The notes under the pieces: generated by a model | What the model was told of the DNA's origin: nothing | The model's input: only the letters and a program-made list of their open reading frames with translations | Database searches by the model: none | Part shown: piece after piece, positions 1-6,341 of the stretch | How positions within the stretch are numbered: the stretch's first letter is position 1 | Layout of the letters: every line of letters starts with the position of its first letter | Source of the DNA: Clostridia bacterium | GTDB lineage: Bacteria > Bacillota > Clostridia > Saccharofermentanales > Saccharofermentanaceae | Direction of reading: 5' to 3' | DNA: 11,063 bases | Assembly: GCA_017881645.1 (NCBI GenBank) | Contig: JADGQQ010000104.1 | Span: forward strand, 1-11,063 | Program-made: the position numbers and the translations under genes

Positions 1-376
1 CGTAGTCTCCCTTTTTGTCGATATAGCCCCAGAGCTGGTTGTTGGCATCCTGAACAGACGCTAAGCCGTTCGCAGCAAAGTCACTGGCATTCCCAAACTG
101 CGGCTCAATCACGTAGTCACCCGTTTCGTCGATATAGCCATAGAGAGAACTGTCTGCATCCCCAACCCCAACAGGCGCTAAGCCATTCTCGGCAAAGACA
201 CCGGCCCTCTCAAACTGCGGCTCGATCACGTAGTCACCCGTTTCGTCGATATAGCCATAGAGAGAACTGTCTGCATCCCAAACCATAACAAGCGCTAAGC
301 CGTTCTCGGCAAAGGGGTAGGCAACATAATCCTGCGGCTCAATCACGTAGTCTCCCGTTTCGTCGATATAGCCATA
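1..376 (-). repeat. Tandem direct repeats (117/117/111 nt) inside the WG-repeat gene
   Basis: The block beginning CGTAGTC recurs at 1, 112, 229 and 346, so the units are 111, 117 and 117 nt, all multiples of three. Positions 94-162 and 211-279 agree at 68 of 69 bases, the only difference being A107 versus G224. Identity at this level, including third codon positions, points to recent duplication or gene conversion between units and not just protein-level constraint. The units encode the WG repeats. Confidence 0.9.
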
Positions 377-526
377 GCCGCCGTCAACACCCATAACCAC
401 CGCTAAATAAAGAGAATCTTTTTTGTCGTTTGCTGTTGCATCAACTTTTTTTAGGTTTTTAAAAGTACAACCAAATGTTGAAAAAAGCAGGGAAAGAATC
501 ATGACGATTAAAAGTGTCTTCTTCAT
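1..526 (-). CDS. WG-repeat protein, probable lipoprotein (C-terminus beyond the window)
   Basis: The gene starts at ATG 526-524, with GGAGG at 538-534, seven bases upstream. It stays open to the left edge, giving 175 residues without a stop. Residues 1-19 form a signal sequence (two lysines, then a hydrophobic run) ending in TFGC with Cys20, so it is probably a lipoprotein, although Phe at -2 and Thr at -3 make a poor lipobox. From about residue 50 there are four units of 37-39 residues with the pattern GYID-x-x-GDYVIEPQ followed by F-A-x-NGLA, which is the WG (KWG-type) beta repeat. The signature Trp-Gly appears once (LWGYID, residues 165-170); the other copies have Tyr-Gly. WG repeats are common in extracytoplasmic proteins of Bacillota, but their binding partners are mostly unknown. 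The number of further repeats outside the window cannot be told. It has its own putative promoter. Confidence 0.85.
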   Translation of the reverse strand, partial: MKKTLLIVMILSLLFSTFGCTFKNLKKVDATANDKKDSLYLAVVMGVDGGYGYIDETGDYVIEPQDYVAYPFAENGLALVMVWDADSSLYGYIDETGDYVIEPQFERAGVFAENGLAPVGVGDADSSLYGYIDETGDYVIEPQFGNASDFAANGLASVQDANNQLWGYIDKKGDY

Positions 527-589
527 AAACAGTCCTCCAATATCTGACGGATAAATTTGGGAAATGACAGGAAAGAGGTGATTAAATTT

Positions 590-617
590 GTTATATACAA
601 ATCGACACATTTTTCAA
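590..617 (-). promoter_or_regulatory. Putative sigma-A-type promoter for the WG-repeat gene
   Basis: On the minus strand, TTGAAA (617-612) is followed after 16 bases by TATAAC (595-590). Transcription would start near 583, leaving a leader of roughly 57 nt before the ATG at 526. This lies in the 175-nt gap between the nitroreductase and WG-repeat genes, so the latter probably has its own transcript. The call rests on consensus matching only. The rest of the gap holds a short inverted repeat (651-663) and no convincing terminator. Confidence 0.45.
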
Positions 618-701
618 ATTACACACAGAAAGTTGCATACCCGATTTCTTCATGCAAAATGCATATAGAGTCAAGAATAATGCTATGATATATTTTTCCG
701 T

Positions 702-1304
702 CTATTTGAATACCATAATTCTTGAGTCAGTATCCGTTTCAACTTTCTCTTTCGGCACTCCAACAGGTTTCCCGAAAGGGATTTGAGCCGTCAGCTTCCA
801 GGTTTCCGGGATATTCCATTCCTTATGAGCAGCTTCATCCACCAACGGGTCATAATGCTGTAGTGATGCTCCAAGTCCTTCTGATTCAAGTGCAGACCAG
901 ATTACAAACTGGTGCATGGCATTGGACTGCTGTGACCAGACAGGAAATCTCTCTGCGTATTTAGGAAATGAAGTCTGCATATTTTGCATGATATTCTGTT
1001 CTTCAAAAAACAAGAGTGTACCATACCCGCCGGAAAAGGAATCCCGGATTTTCTGTTCAGATGCGGCATACTGCTCATCATTTGTGACAGCGCGAATGGA
1101 CTCCAAGACCATTTTCCAGAATTTCCGGCTGTGATCATCAAATAGTAAAACGATACGTGTACCCTGCGAATTGAATGCTGACGGCACACAAGCGAGTGTA
1201 TCTCTGACAATTTGTTCTACTCGATCCACGGACACAATCTTTTCGTCACCCAGTCCGTAAATCGATCTGCGATTTCGAATGATATCCCAAAAATTTGTGT
1301 CCAT
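702..1304 (-). CDS. Nitroreductase family protein, CinD/Frm2-Hbn1-like
   Basis: This is a 200-residue FMN-dependent oxidoreductase of the nitroreductase fold, predicted to reduce nitro or quinone compounds with NAD(P)H in the cytoplasm. Diagnostic segments are RRSIYGLG (12-19), which binds the FMN phosphate in this family; PSAFNSQGTR (41-50); PVWS (121-124); LGASLQHYDPLVD (144-156); and WKLTAQIPFG (169-178). This set matches the short subfamily that includes lactococcal CinD and yeast Frm2/Hbn1, linked in those organisms to copper or oxidative stress and lipid signalling. I infer similarity only, not the same role. An upstream in-frame ATG at 1325 would add seven residues, but the ribosome site AAGGAGG lies within that stretch and sits nine bases before the ATG at 1304, so the shorter start is chosen. 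It follows murD by 39 nt and is probably cotranscribed with it. Confidence 0.9.
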   Translation of the reverse strand: MDTNFWDIIRNRRSIYGLGDEKIVSVDRVEQIVRDTLACVPSAFNSQGTRIVLLFDDHSRKFWKMVLESIRAVTNDEQYAASEQKIRDSFSGGYGTLLFFEEQNIMQNMQTSFPKYAERFPVWSQQSNAMHQFVIWSALESEGLGASLQHYDPLVDEAAHKEWNIPETWKLTAQIPFGKPVGVPKEKVETDTDSRIMVFK

Positions 1305-1343
1305 ATGGCATGTCCTCCTTTTCATTTCCAGGCGAAGACCAGA

Positions 1344-2786
1344 TTAAAGAGCTGCAACAAGTTCCTTGAATAAGTTTCCGCGTTCCTCAAAGTGCCTGAA
1401 TCGATCATAACTCGTACCGGCAGGCGATAGAATAACAATCTCGCCGGAACGGGCCATTTCTTTTGCAAGAATCAGTGCCTCAGAATATTCTGTGGTTTCA
1501 ACAATCGTAAACGCAGATCCGGCCGCTTCCTTTTCGATGATTTCCCGAATCATGGATGCATTGGAACCGCAAAGAATAATCCGGTCGCATACGGCCAGTA
1601 TCGCTGTCCCCAGACCTGCATAATCACATTTTTTGTCTGCTCCGCCGGCAATCAGAACCCCGTGCTCACCGCGGCTCTTAAGGGCATTCATCGTATTGAT
1701 CGTACGGTTTGGACTTGTGTCGATGGAGCTGTTGAAAAATCGTACGCCATCCAGCTTGCGAAGCAGTTCGATCCTGTGTTCAACACCGCCGAAAGAACCC
1801 GCCACACGGCTGATATCCGAGCTCTTTACAAAAGGCATAGTTGCGCAGATGGCCGCCAGATAATTCTCGACATTGTGGTTTCCGGGAATGATTATATCTT
1901 TTTCGGCTGAAATCTCCTGTTCAATCCCTTCGGATGAATAGCACAGAACTCCGTCCTTCACATACGCATGATCGTATAATGTCGATGCTTCTGCGGATAT
2001 GTTTTTGTCTTTGTCCCAGGTAAAATAGGCGAGTTTGCCGCGACGTTCCGAATACATGGATCGTGTAATCTCATTTTCACCATTCAGTATCAATCGCCCC
2101 GAAAACGCTTGGTTGACAAATATATTCTTCTTCGACTCAATATATTCCTGATAATGCAGATGCACATCGAGATGATTCGGAGTGATATTGGTAATGACTG
2201 CCACATCGGAACTCTTCGCCATTGTAAGCAGCTGAAATGATGACAGTTCAAGAACGACCATATCCGAATCCTGAATTTTTTCGATTTGATCTAATAGCGG
2301 TGTTCCTATGTTTCCGCCGACATATACATTGTATCCGGCTTCCTTCAATATCAGTGAAATCAGTGTCGTCGTTGTTGTTTTCCCGTCACTTCCTGTAACG
2401 GCAAAAATGCGGGCCGGGCAAAGTTCCATAAAGACTTCCATTTCAGATGTAAGTATGGAGCCCTTCTCTACGGCTTTCATAATTTCCGGCTGATCCGGCC
2501 GCATTTTCGGCGTTCGAAAAATAACATCAAATCCGCCGTCCGGTAAAGAGTCCAGATAATTCTGCCCGCAGGACCATGATATGAAAATACCGTCATCTTC
2601 AAACGACTTCTTTGTCTTTTCAAGAACAGGATCATTATCCGGCAGTGCGTCAAATGCGGTAATTACTGCACCGAGCGAATGAATATATCGAATTAATGGT
2701 CTGTTGGAAATGCCGATTCCAAGGACAGCGATCTTTCTGCCTGACATATATTTCCGGAAATCGACAGCTTTGCGATTTGTATGCAT
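1344..2786 (-). CDS. murD: UDP-N-acetylmuramoyl-L-alanine--D-glutamate ligase (variant MurD)
   Basis: This cytoplasmic Mur ligase adds D-glutamate to UDP-MurNAc-L-Ala using ATP, the second amino-acid addition in peptidoglycan precursor synthesis. In a 480-residue protein, residues 18-25 (IAVLGIGI) open the N-terminal Rossmann-like domain, TGSDGKTTTTT (131-141) is the ATP loop, and VGGNIGTPL (156-164) and ELSSFQL (180-186) follow. NHLDVHLHYQEYIESK (204-219) ends in the lysine expected to be carbamylated. GNHNVEN (302-308) and FGGVEHRIE (333-341) mark the central-to-C-terminal junction, and SPAGTSYDRF (454-463) is in the C-terminal domain. The usual NDSKATN segment reads NSSIDTSPNRT, and the N-terminal domain has FRTPKMRPD; I recognise similar forms from Oscillospiraceae-like MurDs. 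An ATG at 2792 is also possible, but GAGG lies only three bases before it and nine before the ATG at 2786. The gene stands away from any division and cell-wall cluster. Confidence 0.93.
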   Translation of the reverse strand: MHTNRKAVDFRKYMSGRKIAVLGIGISNRPLIRYIHSLGAVITAFDALPDNDPVLEKTKKSFEDDGIFISWSCGQNYLDSLPDGGFDVIFRTPKMRPDQPEIMKAVEKGSILTSEMEVFMELCPARIFAVTGSDGKTTTTTLISLILKEAGYNVYVGGNIGTPLLDQIEKIQDSDMVVLELSSFQLLTMAKSSDVAVITNITPNHLDVHLHYQEYIESKKNIFVNQAFSGRLILNGENEITRSMYSERRGKLAYFTWDKDKNISAEASTLYDHAYVKDGVLCYSSEGIEQEISAEKDIIIPGNHNVENYLAAICATMPFVKSSDISRVAGSFGGVEHRIELLRKLDGVRFFNSSIDTSPNRTINTMNALKSRGEHGVLIAGGADKKCDYAGLGTAILAVCDRIILCGSNASMIREIIEKEAAGSAFTIVETTEYSEALILAKEMARSGEIVILSPAGTSYDRFRHFEERGNLFKELVAAL

Positions 2787-2831
2787 GTGCATGAACCTCG
2801 TATTGCGAATTACCTGTATGCAGGCCTATAT

Positions 2832-2840
2832 ATTGTAGCA
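2832..2840 (-). promoter_or_regulatory. Putative extended -10 promoter for murD
   Basis: The minus strand reads TGCTACAAT at 2840-2832, an extended -10 element (TG-n-TACAAT). No good -35 hexamer lies 17 bases upstream. The predicted start near 2825 gives a leader of about 40 nt. It shares the 125-nt divergent gap (2787-2911) with the tRNA promoter on the other strand, so murD and the nitroreductase gene probably form one unit starting here. Support is consensus matching only. Confidence 0.4.
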
Positions 2841-2870
2841 TTTATTTCGAACTTGCGTGTTATATCGGTC

Positions 2871-2899
2871 TTGCATTTTATTTCTTCATCCTGTATCAT
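2871..2899 (+). promoter_or_regulatory. Promoter of the tRNA-Leu gene
   Basis: TTGCAT (2871-2876) and TATCAT (2894-2899) are separated by exactly 17 bases. A start near 2906 would place the first transcribed base about six nucleotides before the mature tRNA 5' end, a usual short leader for RNase P to remove. This is also the only evident promoter that could serve the helicase gene downstream. Confidence 0.6.
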
Positions 2900-2911
2900 T
2901 ACATCTGTTCC

Positions 2912-2998
2912 GCGGGAATGGTGGAATTGGCAGACGCGCTAGCTTCAGGTGCTAGTGATTGAAAGATCGTGCAGGTTCAAGTCCTGTTTCCCGCACCA
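2912..2998 (+). tRNA. tRNA-Leu (anticodon CAG)
   Basis: The 87-nt gene folds as a class II tRNA. Acceptor strands GCGGGAA (2912-2918) and TTCCCGC (2988-2994) pair fully, followed by discriminator A2995 and an encoded CCA (2996-2998). The anticodon CAG is at 2946-2948 in the loop CTTCAGG. The long variable arm pairs TGATT with GATCG around GAAA, which is typical of leucine tRNAs. GGTTCAAGTCC (2974-2984) carries the T loop. The body closely resembles E. coli tRNA-Leu(CAG), including GCGCTAGCTTCAGGTG. It decodes CUG codons. Confidence 0.97.
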
Positions 2999-3003
2999 AG
3001 CTT

Positions 3004-3037
3004 CAGCCTCTGAGGGAACTCCTCAGAGGCTGTTTTT
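3004..3037 (+). terminator. Rho-independent terminator after tRNA-Leu
   Basis: CAGCCTCTGAGG (3004-3015) and CCTCAGAGGCTG (3021-3032) form a perfect 12-bp stem with a five-base loop GAACT, followed directly by five T (3033-3037). It begins six bases after the tRNA CCA end. It should stop most transcription from the tRNA promoter, and it lies 22 nt before the likely helicase start, so it could also limit helicase expression. On the minus strand the hairpin is not followed by a T run, so it is not an obvious terminator in that direction. Confidence 0.95.
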
Positions 3038-3046
3038 CATTGAAGC

Positions 3047-3050
3047 GGAG
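3047..3050 (+). promoter_or_regulatory. Ribosome binding site that decides the helicase TTG start
   Basis: GGAG at 3047-3050 sits nine bases before the TTG at 3060. There is no ATG in the helicase frame between the tRNA and the first conserved helicase segments, and in-frame codons before 3040 fall in the tRNA or its terminator. This makes TTG 3060 the best start. Confidence 0.6.
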
Positions 3051-3059
3051 CGTACGCAC

Positions 3060-5549
3060 TTGACGAAGAATGAAGCGAATCGAGAGCATACACGTTTTGA
3101 GATTTCTGTCCGGTCTCTTGCAGAGCATGTGCACCGCACGGGAGGCCTCTCCCCTCTTTCTTTTTCCGGCATATCCGGTTCGGATGGAACGAGGCTTCAT
3201 ACGCGCGTTTTTTCGGATCTTAAGAAACAATATCGACCGACCGATGTGGAAACTGAAGTCAGTCTTTCCGCGGAAAATGTCGACGGCGATCTTACTCTTG
3301 TCATTCGCGGCCGTGCAGACTGTGTCATTCATCTAAGGGATTCCAGCAATACCGATGAAATCATGATTCTTGAAGTTAAATCCTGTAACAGCGATTTCAC
3401 GGAGATTTCGGAAATTCTTCAGCCCGTACATTGGGCTCAGCTTATGTTATATGCACATATGTTTTTCGAACAGAATGCCGGTTATGCATCCGTGCAGATT
3501 TCCCTTCGATACGTATCCATTGAAACACTCAAATATGTCGAAGAAAAGAAGACGGTTCTTTCCTATGAAGCGGAAGAATTTTTCAAAAAGACATGCGGAG
3601 CATACACAGCATTTGCCCGCGATCTTGTGACATATCAGAAAATGCGGGACGAAACCATCCGTTCGCTGGTATTTCCGCACACGAATCTTCGTGCAGGACA
3701 AAAAGTGTTCATGCAGGATGTTCTTGCCACGATTTCTCACAGATCCACATTGTTTGTGGAAGCACCAACAGGAATCGGCAAAACAATTTCGACCCTCTTC
3801 CCTGCCGTTAAATGTCTTGCGCATGGCAAATGTGAGAGGATTTTCTATCTGACAGCCAAGACGGCAACCCGTGTTGTCGCACGGAAGGCTCTCTCCGACA
3901 TGCGTGAAAACGGTCTATTATTGAGATCCATCACACTTCAGTCCAAAGAGAGCCTTTGTCCCTGCCCGGAAATCTACTGCGATACAAAACAATGCGCCTA
4001 TGCGGCGCAATATTATACCCGGCTTCCGAAAGCCATACGTGAGCTTCTTCTGCATTATGAAATTACTCCCGAAATTGTTCTTGCAGCCGCAAAGGCAAAT
4101 ACAATATGTCCGCACGAACTGTCTCTGGATATTTCGCTTTATTGCGACGTCATCATCGGTGACTACAATCATGCATTTAATCCTCGCGTCAGACTTGAAA
4201 GGTATTTTGTTCAGCCGGATCAGCACCACGTGCTTCTCGTTGACGAGGCTCACAACCTTGTGGACCGTTCTCGCGACATGTTTTCCGCATCTCTGCTGAA
4301 AAGCTCTTTAACGGCATGCCAGAAGGCTGTGATGGGCATGGATGCACGGGTGGACGGTCATATAGCAGACATTCGATCCTATTTTCAAATTCTTGCGGAC
4401 AGTATGCGCCGCGAGGAAGACGGAATCTCCCTGGTTGAACATGATATCGCCGCCAAAGACGTGATGGTCGCGCCGAGTTTTCGTGCTGCAAGATTCGTTC
4501 CGAAGACTCTATATAAGATTCTCTGGAAATTCTGCTATTTTATCCGGCCGATGCTGGACGCACTTCCGACCGGACCCATACGAACAAGCGTGCTTGATTT
4601 CTATTTTGACGTACGATTTTTCCTGACCATCCTGGAACAGCATTTTGATGATGCCTACGTACTGACAGCGGAAATGATTGAAGGAAATGCATCTGCGGGA
4701 ATGGATACGGAACTCATAATTTCACTTGCCTGCCTGGATGCATCCGCAAAAATTCACCGGATCATTTCGGATCATCATGCCGCTGTGTTCTTCTCTGCGA
4801 CCCTGTCACCGGCTAATTATTATACTACGATGCTTCTGGGTGATAAAAATGCTGCGGAAGCCGCCACACTTACCCTGTCGAGCCCTTTTCCACCTGAAAA
4901 TCTGAAAGTTGGAATTCTCAAGTCCATAAAAACAACGTATCAGGAAAGAAATTTCTCAGTTGAAAAGGTCACGGACGCCATCTTTTCTGTTACACAGGAC
5001 AAAGTTGGAAACTATATGATTTATCTTCCGTCTTTTGCCTATTTGAAAATGCTTTCGGAGTCCGTGCAAAAACGCTGCCGCGACAGGGGAAATCAGCCTG
5101 TCGATTTTCTTGTGCAGACACCGTCTATGAATAAAAAGCAAAAGGATCTGTTCCTTTCCCGGTTTGAAGAATTCGGAAACCGGACTTTGTATGCTTTTGC
5201 TGTTTTGGGAGGGCATTTCGGAGAAGGCATCGATCTTGTAGGAGAACGTTTATCCGGCGTAATCATTGTCGGTGTAGGTCTTCCGCTTCTTTGTCCGCAA
5301 AGAGAAATCATGCGTCAGTATTTTCAGGAGAAATTCGGCGAAGGATTTGCCTTTGCCTACCGTTTCCCGGGCTGGGAGAAAGTGCTGCAGGCGGCCGGGC
5401 GCGTTATTCGTGACGAAGAAGATACAGGATTCGTTCTTCTGATGGATGAACGTTATGATAAGCCTGAATATCAAATGCTTTTCCCTGATCACTGGCATCC
5501 GGATGTCATGGATCGTCCGGAAGATTTTGAGACCGACTTCTCAAAGTGA
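3060..5549 (+). CDS. DinG/XPD-like superfamily 2 DNA helicase with N-terminal PD-(D/E)XK nuclease-like domain
   Basis: The 829-residue protein is predicted to unwind DNA with ATP, probably in repair. Residues ~80-135 look like a RecB/Cas4-type nuclease: GRAD (Asp87), ILEVKS (Glu105, Lys107) and QLMLYAHM (127-134). The helicase core has Walker A APTGIGKT (235-242), the DEAH box (395-398), FFSATLSP, GEGIDL and motif VI QAAGRVIR (777-784). Cysteines at 300, 302, 307, 312 and 350 lie between Walker A and DEAH, where XPD, Rad3 and DinG hold a 4Fe-4S cluster; four would suffice, most likely 300, 307, 312 and 350. The reading frame extends back to 2949, but that part overlaps the tRNA and terminator, so TTG 3060 with its GGAG site is chosen. 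No promoter fits between terminator and start. It converges on recO with one base between stops. Clostridial genomes carry similar fused proteins, usually annotated only as ATP-dependent helicase. Confidence 0.9.
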   Translation: MTKNEANREHTRFEISVRSLAEHVHRTGGLSPLSFSGISGSDGTRLHTRVFSDLKKQYRPTDVETEVSLSAENVDGDLTLVIRGRADCVIHLRDSSNTDEIMILEVKSCNSDFTEISEILQPVHWAQLMLYAHMFFEQNAGYASVQISLRYVSIETLKYVEEKKTVLSYEAEEFFKKTCGAYTAFARDLVTYQKMRDETIRSLVFPHTNLRAGQKVFMQDVLATISHRSTLFVEAPTGIGKTISTLFPAVKCLAHGKCERIFYLTAKTATRVVARKALSDMRENGLLLRSITLQSKESLCPCPEIYCDTKQCAYAAQYYTRLPKAIRELLLHYEITPEIVLAAAKANTICPHELSLDISLYCDVIIGDYNHAFNPRVRLERYFVQPDQHHVLLVDEAHNLVDRSRDMFSASLLKSSLTACQKAVMGMDARVDGHIADIRSYFQILADSMRREEDGISLVEHDIAAKDVMVAPSFRAARFVPKTLYKILWKFCYFIRPMLDALPTGPIRTSVLDFYFDVRFFLTILEQHFDDAYVLTAEMIEGNASAGMDTELIISLACLDASAKIHRIISDHHAAVFFSATLSPANYYTTMLLGDKNAAEAATLTLSSPFPPENLKVGILKSIKTTYQERNFSVEKVTDAIFSVTQDKVGNYMIYLPSFAYLKMLSESVQKRCRDRGNQPVDFLVQTPSMNKKQKDLFLSRFEEFGNRTLYAFAVLGGHFGEGIDLVGERLSGVIIVGVGLPLLCPQREIMRQYFQEKFGEGFAFAYRFPGWEKVLQAAGRVIRDEEDTGFVLLMDERYDKPEYQMLFPDHWHPDVMDRPEDFETDFSK

Positions 5550-5550
5550 C

Positions 5551-6339
5551 TTATTCGATTGAGTTCTGCGGGGCTTCGGATGCTGGCCATGTCGGCATAT
5601 CGAGCAGCAGATCCATACGGGAATAACTCTTTTCAAGCCGCTCGCACAGATATTTCCGGCTGACGCGCGTCATTTCATCGAGAATTTTCGGTGTTACGCT
5701 AAAAGCAAAAATCTTTTCCAAAGGTGAGGTACAGGCATATACAAGTGCTTCAATGCATCCCGGCGATAAAAGCTGGTAGCTGCCGGCCTTTTCAAGACAT
5801 GTGGATTTTCTGCAGAACAGACGGCAGTGTGAATACGAAAAAGCTCCGTACTGCAGGGCATTCGGTTCACCGCAGCTGCAAACGCCCATATCTGCGGAAA
5901 AACCGAGAAGATCGGGTATCTTCCATTCGAAAACGCTTACAATCAGACGGTAATTTTTATCTTTTCTGCACAATGCATACAGCGCATGCAGCAGGAGCGG
6001 ATATACGGTCCGACTTGATTCCGTGTCCACACACACATCCGAAGCAATCTCCAGAAGATGTGCTGATGCCGTAAGTTTTTCGATATCCTCCTGAACAGCC
6101 TGGAAGGCCTCTATCATCTCTACTTCGCGCAGGTAGTAGTAATCCCGTGTTTTAGCCAGCACAAAGTCACAGAGCATCATAGGCTGTGTAGAATAAGAGA
6201 AACGGTTCGCTGACTTTCCGGCTCCGGGTGCCCGGGCGGAAACAATGCCTCTGTCCATTGTCAGAATACTGATAATGCGGTCCGACTCTTTATAAAGAAC
6301 ACTTCGGATAATCAGTCCCCGGACAGACAGAAATGACAT
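5551..6339 (-). CDS. recO: DNA repair protein RecO
   Basis: RecO works with RecR (and RecF) to load RecA onto SSB-coated single-stranded DNA and also anneals strands. The 262-residue length fits the family. The N-terminal OB-fold begins SVRGLIIRSVLYKESDRIIS (5-24), with LTMDRGIVSARAPGA (26-40) after it. A helical middle follows, then a cysteine-rich segment CSCGEPNA...CRLFC...C with Cys154, 156, 172, 176 and 181, equivalent to the zinc-binding part of many RecO proteins, though the first pair is CxC and not CxxC. The C-terminal helices end near residue 245. The start ATG 6339 has AAGGA nine bases upstream, lying within the end of the ybeY-era gene, whose stop is only two bases away; translation is probably coupled. 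era-recO adjacency is standard in Bacillota. It is the last gene of the operon, with no terminator visible before it meets the convergent helicase gene. Confidence 0.95.
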   Translation of the reverse strand: MSFLSVRGLIIRSVLYKESDRIISILTMDRGIVSARAPGAGKSANRFSYSTQPMMLCDFVLAKTRDYYYLREVEMIEAFQAVQEDIEKLTASAHLLEIASDVCVDTESSRTVYPLLLHALYALCRKDKNYRLIVSVFEWKIPDLLGFSADMGVCSCGEPNALQYGAFSYSHCRLFCRKSTCLEKAGSYQLLSPGCIEALVYACTSPLEKIFAFSVTPKILDEMTRVSRKYLCERLEKSYSRMDLLLDMPTWPASEAPQNSIE

Positions 6340-6341
6340 GA

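Noticed and set aside
1..376. Regularly spaced repeats considered as a CRISPR array
   Set aside because: The units are long (111-117 nt), in frame, and encode WG-type protein repeats. There is no short constant repeat with unique spacers and no cas gene.
651..663. Inverted repeat ATGCA-AAA-TGCAT between the nitroreductase and WG-repeat genes, considered as a terminator or operator
   Set aside because: The stem is only five AT-rich pairs with a three-base loop and no T run follows on the minus strand. It is too weak to call without conservation data.
1305..1325. Longer nitroreductase start at ATG 1325
   Set aside because: The seven extra residues are encoded by the ribosome binding site region itself, and the family's N-terminus begins at the ATG at 1304.
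2912..2998. tRNA-Leu as an integration site for a mobile element
   Set aside because: There is no integrase gene nearby and no second copy of the tRNA 3' end in the window; the flanking genes are housekeeping genes.
2949..3059. In-frame upstream extension of the helicase reading frame, starting at a GTG
   Set aside because: It lies inside the tRNA-Leu gene and its terminator hairpin. The encoded residues look like translated tRNA and stem sequence, and TTG 3060 has a properly spaced GGAG.
5496..5505. Palindrome CATCCGGATG near the end of the helicase gene, considered as a terminator for recO
   Set aside because: It has no loop and no T run on either side, and it lies in conserved coding sequence. 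It probably occurs by chance.
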